From the NCBI GenBank assembly GCA_003156695.1, contig PMHN01000303.1, positions 8,312 to 15,148 on the forward strand: a stretch of 6,837 nucleotides of DNA. Direction: 5' to 3'. Below the pieces are notes generated by a model, which was given only the letters and a program-made list of their open reading frames with translations, was not told the origin of the DNA and ran no database searches. Of this stretch, positions 5,881 through 6,837 are shown in pieces (within the stretch, counting starts at the first letter, position 1; each line of letters starts with the position of its first letter). The stretch comes from Gammaproteobacteria bacterium (GTDB taxonomy: Bacteria > Pseudomonadota > Gammaproteobacteria > Steroidobacterales > Steroidobacteraceae). The position numbers were made by a program, and so were the translations under genes.

Positions 5881-6282
5881 TTACTGTCGCTCCGTATGCG
5901 GGACATCGCGAATGTCGGTAACCCAGGGCAGTGCGGAGCGATACCAGATCTGCTGCGTTGGCCGTAACTCGGCACGTTGCTTCAGGGTACCAACGCGAAT
6001 GCCGTATGCACGTGGTTCATGCGGGTCGGTTGCGTATATCGGTGTGCCGCAGTTGGGGCAGAACGCGTGGGCGCGTTTGTTGCCGCTTTCGGCCGTCTTG
6101 ATGTAGATCCTGGGAGCTCCGGACAGCAGAACGAAACTGGTTGCCTGCGTTTGTACGTTGACCCGATAGGCGGAGCCGGTGAGCGTCTGGCAATCAGTGC
6201 AGTGACAAATCCGCACAGCATCCGGGTCGATCTCGGCTTCGAAGCTAATCTGTCCGCAGTGGCAATTGCCTTCGACTTTCAT
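5881..6282 (-). CDS. GFA-family zinc protein (glutathione-dependent formaldehyde-activating-like)
   Basis: This 133-residue cytoplasmic protein has all the cysteines of the GFA fold: C7 and C9 (GNCHCG), C26, C28 and C31 (CHCTDC), C75 and C78 (FCPNCGTP). In the Paracoccus enzyme Gfa the seven equivalent cysteines bind two zinc ions, and glutathione interacts with one of the sites. That enzyme was described as joining formaldehyde to glutathione. The activity has since been questioned, and most family members, including this one, have no proven substrate. No alcohol dehydrogenase or other formaldehyde gene is nearby, so a formaldehyde role is not supported by context. AGGAGG six nt before the ATG gives a secure start. 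It is the middle gene of the minus-strand operon, with gaps of 18 and 19 bp to its neighbours. Confidence 0.92.
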   Translation of the reverse strand: MKVEGNCHCGQISFEAEIDPDAVRICHCTDCQTLTGSAYRVNVQTQATSFVLLSGAPRIYIKTAESGNKRAHAFCPNCGTPIYATDPHEPRAYGIRVGTLKQRAELRPTQQIWYRSALPWVTDIRDVPHTERQ

Positions 6283-6288
6283 AGACGT

Positions 6289-6294
6289 CCTCCT
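6289..6294 (-). promoter_or_regulatory. consensus ribosome binding site of the GFA gene
   Basis: A perfect AGGAGG on the minus strand, 6 nt before ATG 6282, in the 18-bp gap after the preceding gene. It is the strongest ribosome site in the window and predicts good translation of the GFA protein within the operon. Confidence 0.8.
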
Positions 6295-6300
6295 GGATGT

Positions 6301-6834
6301 TCAACCCGCCGCGGGTTTGCTAACCGCCGTGATCGCGACCAGGACCTGCGCATCTGGGGAACCGCTGAACTGCACGGTCAGATCGTGGCCCGCGGGCAAC
6401 TCGAATTCCACTATCTTGTGGGGTCGTTGGCACCCGTGCTGCCCCTGAAAATCTCCGGAATGCACGAGCTGGGTACCCTCGACGATGTCGATCCAGTGAC
6501 CACTGCTGATCGAAAGGCGGTATCGCCCCGCTTTCTCAACCCGCAATCGCACCAGCGCGGCGTATGCGCCGTTCACGGGCGTGGGCTTGCCAGGCTTCGC
6601 CACGAAAGTCACCGTGTTCTGAAGCGCCAGCTTCACCTCATAAAGCCTCTCAGATTCGATCTGCGGGACCTCAGTACCCGGCTTGACGGCCGCGGTGACG
6701 GCGCGCGGCGTCTGTTGCATCACGGCCAGTTCGCGTGAAACATCCCAGGTGAACCGGGTGCAGGGGTCGGCATCGGCAGCCGACAGCGCCCCGGCATCCA
6801 GAGCCATACCGACCATGAGGAACCAGGCGATCAT
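6301..6834 (-). CDS. secreted protein of unknown function, first visible gene of operon
   Basis: I do not recognise a characterised family. The 177-residue product starts with a hydrophobic segment (residues 1-19, MIAWFLMVGMALDAGALSA), probably a signal peptide, so the protein is likely periplasmic. The mature part begins ADADPCTRFTWDVSRE and is rich in short beta-strand-like stretches (AALVRLRVEKAGRYRLSIS, then HWIDIVEG, then IVEFELPAG and LTVQFSG), suggesting a beta-sandwich. It has two cysteines after the signal, C25 and C135, which could form a disulfide. The signal lacks a positive residue at its N-terminus and the codon just upstream is AAA (Lys), at the last bases of the window. The true start may therefore lie outside and this gene may be partial. 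It ends 18 bp before the GFA start and is very likely co-transcribed with the GFA and DUF1223 genes. Confidence 0.75.
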   Translation of the reverse strand: MIAWFLMVGMALDAGALSAADADPCTRFTWDVSRELAVMQQTPRAVTAAVKPGTEVPQIESERLYEVKLALQNTVTFVAKPGKPTPVNGAYAALVRLRVEKAGRYRLSISSGHWIDIVEGTQLVHSGDFQGQHGCQRPHKIVEFELPAGHDLTVQFSGSPDAQVLVAITAVSKPAAG

Positions 6835-6837
6835 TTT

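Noticed and set aside
5881..6282. Assigning the GFA gene to a formaldehyde detoxification operon
   Set aside because: No alcohol dehydrogenase, esterase or other formaldehyde gene is in the window, and family membership alone does not establish the activity.
5977..6738. A 253-codon plus-strand open frame opposite the GFA and secreted-protein genes
   Set aside because: It spans two well-supported minus-strand genes and their intergenic ribosome site, starts at a non-preferred codon and shows no recognisable domain.

Overview
The window is high-GC bacterial DNA. It has Shine-Dalgarno starts, Sec-type signal peptides and proteins of a Gram-negative envelope: the end of a TonB-dependent receptor, a DsbD-type inner-membrane reductase and several periplasmic thiol proteins. 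It looks like chromosomal proteobacterial sequence, probably gamma- or betaproteobacterial. I cannot name the genus from sequence alone. No RNA gene, CRISPR array, insertion sequence or phage gene is visible.

Layout from left to right. (1) Positions 1-197 are the last ~64 codons of a plus-strand TonB-dependent outer-membrane receptor. (2) A minus-strand 2-oxoglutarate/Fe(II) oxygenase (386-979) converges on it. (3) A 141-bp divergent intergenic region carries a good imperfect dyad next to the oxygenase start. (4) A plus-strand pair follows: a large DsbD/ScsB-type transmembrane disulfide reductase (1121-3250), then 49 bp later a secreted redoxin (3300-3920) with a CPYT active site and a lone C-terminal cysteine. 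A strong stem-loop lies 27 nt past the redoxin stop. (5) A plus-strand GGDEF protein (4062-5120) has a receiver-like N-terminal domain that appears degenerate. (6) A compact minus-strand operon converges on it with 33 bp between the stop codons. In transcription order it holds a secreted protein I do not recognise (6834-6301, possibly cut by the window edge), a GFA-family zinc protein (6282-5881) and a DUF1223 thioredoxin-fold protein (5861-5154). Gaps in this operon are only 18 and 19 bp.

The recurring theme is thiol chemistry in the cell envelope. The DsbD-like protein should carry electrons from cytoplasmic thioredoxin to the periplasm, and the redoxin beside it is the obvious candidate client. 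The other operon adds a second secreted thioredoxin-fold protein with a CSSC motif and a protein of a glutathione-linked family. Most genes belong to known families. The parts least explained are the redoxin's unusual cysteine arrangement, the unrecognised secreted protein with its GFA/DUF1223 partners, and the dyad in front of the oxygenase. I see no strong evidence for a wholly new multi-gene system.
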